Origin: Methylococcales bacterium | GTDB lineage: Bacteria; Pseudomonadota; Gammaproteobacteria; Methylococcales; Methylomonadaceae | Direction of reading: 5' to 3' | Length of the DNA stretch: 46,874 nucleotides | NCBI GenBank assembly: GCA_009692395.1 | Contig: SHZG01000001.1 | Span: forward strand, 1-46,874 | Shown here: in pieces, positions 43,968 to 46,874 of the stretch | Position numbering within the stretch: position 1 is the stretch's first letter | Layout of the letters: each line of letters starts with the position of its first letter | Translations under genes and position numbers: made by a program | The notes under the pieces: model-generated | Told to the model about the DNA's origin: nothing | Seen by the model: only the letters and a program-made list of their open reading frames with translations | The model's database searches: none

Positions 43968-44495
43968 TTATTTTTTGTTGGCTAATTCTTGTATTTTGTT
44001 GCTGAGTAATACTGAACCTTCACCAAAATACGCGCCAAGTGCAAGAGAGAAAGACACGATTAATAAAGGATTACCCCAATGCGCACTGAGTAATACGTCT
44101 TGGGTTAATTTGCCGCCTTCTAATAAATAAGCAAAGGTCGCTGAATAACCCAATACGCTGGCTGGAATGGTTGCAAACTGTGGAAAATGCGCCGCAAGAC
44201 ATAAAACAACCACAGAAACAGCAACCGCAATAGAAGCCATTACTGGGAAAGCAAATGAGCCTGCTGGAATAGTCGTAATTAACACAGCCGCTATCCACGC
44301 CATCGCCACACCAAATACGCCACAGACGATGACATTTTTCAAGGCTTCTTTAGTCGCACCAAAGGCAAAGTAAGCTGCCCACGCAATCGTCAATGCCCAT
44401 ATTAAAAATAAGCCAGCCGTAGGGCCAACTGCCAAAAACGTGGCAACGCCACTTAATGTGCCAATGCTTAAAGAAAGTGCAGTAAGGTTGTTCAT
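43968..44495 (-). CDS. DUF1097 family inner-membrane protein
   Basis: A 175-residue hydrophobic protein with about five or six membrane helices and a short soluble tail ending KIQELANKK. The overall pattern (SIGTLSGVATFLAVGP...LIWALTIAWAAYFAFGATKEAL...) matches the DUF1097 family, of which E. coli YcdZ is a member. Its function is not known. It lies between ampD and murJ on the minus strand, 68 bases downstream of murJ. A GGAGATG ribosome-binding site lies just before the start. It could share a transcript with murJ. Confidence 0.75.
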   Translation of the reverse strand: MNNLTALSLSIGTLSGVATFLAVGPTAGLFLIWALTIAWAAYFAFGATKEALKNVIVCGVFGVAMAWIAAVLITTIPAGSFAFPVMASIAVAVSVVVLCLAAHFPQFATIPASVLGYSATFAYLLEGGKLTQDVLLSAHWGNPLLIVSFSLALGAYFGEGSVLLSNKIQELANKK

Positions 44496-44563
44496 AGATA
44501 CATCTCCAAATTAGTCACCTCGGTTATGTTAATGAGCTTTCATGTTGAGGCAATCCATGTAAG

Positions 44564-46108
44564 CTAAGGTTCAAAATTTGCTACCGTTAAATGGCGTGGT
44601 TTTAAGCCTGTGAGTAACAGGGTTGCAACATAGATACTCATGCCTATGCTTACCCACTTGAGTAAATGCAGCACTCGCTCTGTTGAACTCCACGCCGCCC
44701 ACCAGTCTGGATTAACCCAATAATACAACGCCGCTGTCATCGCAGCACTTGCCAATAATACGCGGCTCACAAATAATAGCCAACCGCTTGCAGGTTGATA
44801 AACTTTATCTTTCAGTAGTTTTTTTAGCAACAATGCAGCATTAAAAAACGCGCCTAATGAGGTAGCTAATGCTAAACCTGCGTGTGCTAAAGGAAATACT
44901 AACACTATATTTAACGCTAAGCTGATTATCATAGCGTAAATTCCATAACGCACAGGGGTTTTTACTTCCTGACGGGCAGTAAAGGCGGGAACTAATACTT
45001 TAATCAATAAATAACCAAGCAAACCTACCGCATAACCCCTTAAACTTTGGGCGGCTAAATGGACATCATTGATAGTGAATTCGTGGTATTGAAAGAGGGT
45101 CGATAACATCGGTTCGGCTAAGACAAATAAGCCGATGGTGGCAGGCATTCCGACTAATAACACTAAGCGCAAGCCCCAATCTAAAGACTGAGAAAACGCC
45201 ACGCTATTTTCTGCGGCATAATTATTAGCCAAGCTGGGTAAAATGACTGTGCCTAATGCCAGCCCTAGAACACCCAAGGGAAATTCAACTAAACGATCTG
45301 AATAATATAACCACGATACGCTACCGACAGTTAAAAATGAGGCTATCAACGTGTCTAGCAATAAATTAATTTGCGTAACAGAAACGCTAAACATAGCGGG
45401 TAGCATGAGTTTAATCACCCGATTAACACCTGCATCTTTAAAATCAATGCGCGGGTGCGGTAGTAAACCTAAACGAATTAAACTGGGTATTTGACACAAC
45501 ATCTGCACGATACCTGCAATAAAAACCCCCCAAGCCATTGCTACTACAGGCGTATCCATTAACGGTGCTAGCCAGATTGCCGTCGCTATCATACAGATAT
45601 TGAGAAAAACAGGGGTAAGAGCAGGAATAGCAAATTTACTGTGGGCATTTAAAATACTACCCGCAAATGCCGTCAAGGAAATAAATAACAAGTACGGAAA
45701 CGTGATTTGTAGCATCAACACCGATACATCATGCTGTGTGCCTTGCCAAGCAAAACCAGGTGCCAACAATAAAATAAGCACAGGAGCAAGCACGATACCC
45801 GCTAACGTCATCAACAGTAGGCACACGGCTAACGTCCCCGCCGTTTTATCAATGAACAGCTTTAATGCCGCTTTACTGCCTTGTTCTTTGTAATCTGTCA
45901 GCACAGGTACAAACGCATGAGCAAACGCCCCTTCGGCAAATAAACGGCGCAAAAAATTGGGAATTTTAAAAGCCACAAAAAACGCATCAGTCGCTAAATC
46001 GACACCAAACAACCGCGCGATTAACATATCGCGAACAAATCCCAATAGTCGGGAAATAAGCGTCATGCTACCGACCACCATCGTTGATTTAAAAAGCCGC
46101 CTACTCAC
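44564..46108 (-). CDS. murJ: Lipid II flippase MurJ
   Basis: MurJ moves lipid II, the peptidoglycan precursor, across the inner membrane. The 514-residue protein has the 14-helix MOP-superfamily layout. It starts KSTMVVGSMTLISRLLGFVRDMLIARLFG and contains AFFVAFKIPNFLRRLFAEGAF, a conserved signature with the charged residues of the central cavity. It is divergent from rpsT across a 102-base gap, an arrangement common in gammaproteobacteria. Confidence 0.97.
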   Translation of the reverse strand: MSRRLFKSTMVVGSMTLISRLLGFVRDMLIARLFGVDLATDAFFVAFKIPNFLRRLFAEGAFAHAFVPVLTDYKEQGSKAALKLFIDKTAGTLAVCLLLMTLAGIVLAPVLILLLAPGFAWQGTQHDVSVLMLQITFPYLLFISLTAFAGSILNAHSKFAIPALTPVFLNICMIATAIWLAPLMDTPVVAMAWGVFIAGIVQMLCQIPSLIRLGLLPHPRIDFKDAGVNRVIKLMLPAMFSVSVTQINLLLDTLIASFLTVGSVSWLYYSDRLVEFPLGVLGLALGTVILPSLANNYAAENSVAFSQSLDWGLRLVLLVGMPATIGLFVLAEPMLSTLFQYHEFTINDVHLAAQSLRGYAVGLLGYLLIKVLVPAFTARQEVKTPVRYGIYAMIISLALNIVLVFPLAHAGLALATSLGAFFNAALLLKKLLKDKVYQPASGWLLFVSRVLLASAAMTAALYYWVNPDWWAAWSSTERVLHLLKWVSIGMSIYVATLLLTGLKPRHLTVANFEP

Positions 46109-46138
46109 TAATTATGTCCTCTTAATGGTTTAAATAGA

Positions 46139-46167
46139 TTGACAATAATAACAGTTAAAAAGATAAT
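46139..46167 (+). promoter_or_regulatory. Strong sigma-70-type promoter of rpsT
   Basis: A perfect -35 TTGACA (46139-46144), a 17-base spacer, and a near-perfect -10 GATAAT (46162-46167). Transcription would start near 46174, giving a leader of about 35 bases before the S20 start codon. Confidence 0.8.
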
Positions 46168-46210
46168 ATACGGCTATTAACTAACTTTGAAGAATCGAGA
46201 TACTGACACT

Positions 46211-46480
46211 ATGGCTAATACAGCACAAGCTAAAAAGCGTGCGAAGCAAGCGGAAAAAAGCCGTATTCGCAACGCAGGACAACGCAGCAAATTACGCACT
46301 TTTGTAAAAAAAGTACTTGCTGCTGTAAAATCAGGCGATAAAGAAACTGCACAAACTGCCTACAATATCGTAGTGCCAATTATCGATTCTGCTGTCAACA
46401 AAGGCATTATCCATAAAAATAAAGCCTCACGCGGCAAAAGCAGATTGAATGCAAAAGTAAAAGCGATTGCAGTCGCTTAA
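46211..46480 (+). CDS. rpsT: 30S ribosomal protein S20
   Basis: S20 is a primary binding protein of 16S rRNA in the 30S subunit. The protein from the ATG at 46211 has 89 residues and starts MANTAQAKKRAKQAEKS, the normal form. An upstream in-frame start at 46187 would add eight atypical residues and is rejected. It is very rich in Lys, Arg and Ala and ends KVKAIAVA. A strong promoter precedes it and a terminator follows it, so it is a single-gene unit. Confidence 0.98.
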   Translation: MANTAQAKKRAKQAEKSRIRNAGQRSKLRTFVKKVLAAVKSGDKETAQTAYNIVVPIIDSAVNKGIIHKNKASRGKSRLNAKVKAIAVA

Positions 46481-46503
46481 TACCTTTAGCTTTCATCGCT
46501 AAT

Positions 46504-46541
46504 AAAAAGGCTGTCACTATCAACGGTGACAGCCTTTTTTA
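46504..46541 (+). terminator. Rho-independent terminator of rpsT
   Basis: AAAAAGGCTGTCAC pairs with GTGACAGCCTTTTT across an eight-base loop and runs into TT. It begins 24 bases after the rpsT stop. The symmetric A and T runs could also stop transcription from the other side. Confidence 0.92.
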
Positions 46542-46570
46542 TTGTCTAAAAGTTAAGGTAAGTAACAACC

Positions 46571-46738
46571 ATGCCCACTGACAAACACAAACCCTTCAAA
46601 CTACACAGCCCGTTTCAACCTGCGGGCGATCAACCCGAAGCGATTGTGCAACTCATCGTGGGGCTAAATGATGGTGAAGTTCATCAAACCTTATTAGGTG
46701 TGACGGGTTCAGGCAAAACCTTTACTATAGTATTTTAG
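46571..46738 (+). pseudogene. uvrB: UvrB excision-repair helicase, cut by IS insertion
   Basis: Only the first 53 or so residues of UvrB (normally about 670) are present: FKLHSPFQPAGDQPEAI, then the Walker A motif GVTGSGKT and FTI. UvrB is the damage-verifying core of nucleotide excision repair. After ACTATA (ending 46729) the sequence leaves the family and reaches a TAG at 46736 inside the adjoining IS630-type element. A ribosome-binding AAGG lies about a dozen bases before the ATG. The remainder of uvrB would lie beyond the element. If the insertion is real in all cells, excision repair is lost; a mixed population or an assembly join at the repeat is also possible. Confidence 0.85.
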
Positions 46739-46874
46739 CTTTCAGATAGTTTGAAAAACAAATTCAATACAAGAATATAAATCAGAATAACCAGAAATAG
46801 ATTTCTTAATTTTAGATTTAATAATCGCCCAGTATTGTTCGATAGGATTTAAGTCACACGATTACCCACAACTC
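46730..46874 (-). mobile_element. IS630-family element, transposase 3' end
   Basis: Read on the minus strand, the last 145 bases encode the C-terminus of a DDE transposase: CDLNPIEQYWAIIKSKIKK, ending FVFQTI and a TGA at 46742-46744. The DLNPIE-x-YW motif, with its catalytic glutamate, is typical of IS630/Tc1-like transposases. The element abuts uvrB at a TA step (46726-46729), the known target of this family. Near the window edge the frame contains a TAA (46862-46864) where a PYS stretch is expected, so this copy may be defective or the last bases unreliable. Confidence 0.75.

Overview
This window looks like a moderately AT-rich gammaproteobacterial chromosome fragment. The evidence is the gene neighbourhoods: mnmA–nudJ, rluC–HAD phosphatase–sppA, a PhoP/PhoQ-type pair, long RNase E, msbA, ispF–truD, and murJ divergent from rpsT. 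The many palindromic repeats between genes, the IS elements, a DnaE intein and decaying accessory genes remind me of large sulfur-oxidising Thiotrichales (Beggiatoa and relatives). That placement is a guess, because no rRNA or other phylogenetic marker was compared.

Layout. 1-1560: an IS1-type end that cuts off cheR, then a cheB with an in-frame stop. 1647-3186: mnmA and a Nudix hydrolase. 3497-6868: the branched-chain amino-acid genes ilvI-ilvH-ilvC with a terminator. 6953-9515: rluC, a HAD phosphatase and a membrane signal peptide peptidase. 9631-11686: a PhoP/PhoQ-like two-component system. 11687-14689: a long structured leader and rne. 14723-19495 (minus): dnaE carrying a 432-residue intein with an endonuclease domain. 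19721-22410 (minus): an unknown small protein, a frameshifted secreted repeat protein and msbA. 22407-27175 (minus): a type III restriction-modification pair broken by three in-frame stops. 27270-31717 (minus): two GT2 glycosyltransferases, a cupin, a lipoprotein nuclease, truD and ispF. 31718-33325: remnants of an SPFH/slipin-like gene and of a VWA gene of the MoxR-associated type.

33354-41330 is the most interesting intact block. It holds a GH17 domain fused to a polytopic membrane region, a lipoprotein GH3 glycosidase, a FucP/GluP-type sugar transporter, and a GH17-GT2 fusion resembling the NdvB-type beta-1,3-glucan glucosyltransferases. Together they look like a dedicated system to make, remodel, degrade and recover a beta-glucan in the envelope.

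41487-46541 holds smrA, a two-helix potassium channel overlapping ispD, ampD, a DUF1097 membrane protein, murJ, and rpsT with a clear promoter and terminator. The window ends in uvrB, cut after about 53 codons by an IS630-type element. Both ends therefore lie in transposable elements, as expected for a contig broken at repeats.

Two themes run through the window. First, a dense set of perfect or near-perfect hairpins (at least ten) lies in the gaps, and two of them supply the stop codons of dnaE and of the GH17-GT2 gene. Second, non-essential genes (cheR, cheB, mod, res, VWA, SPFH remnant, repeat protein) are eroding by IS insertion, nonsense codons and frameshifts, while housekeeping genes are intact except the IS-cut uvrB.
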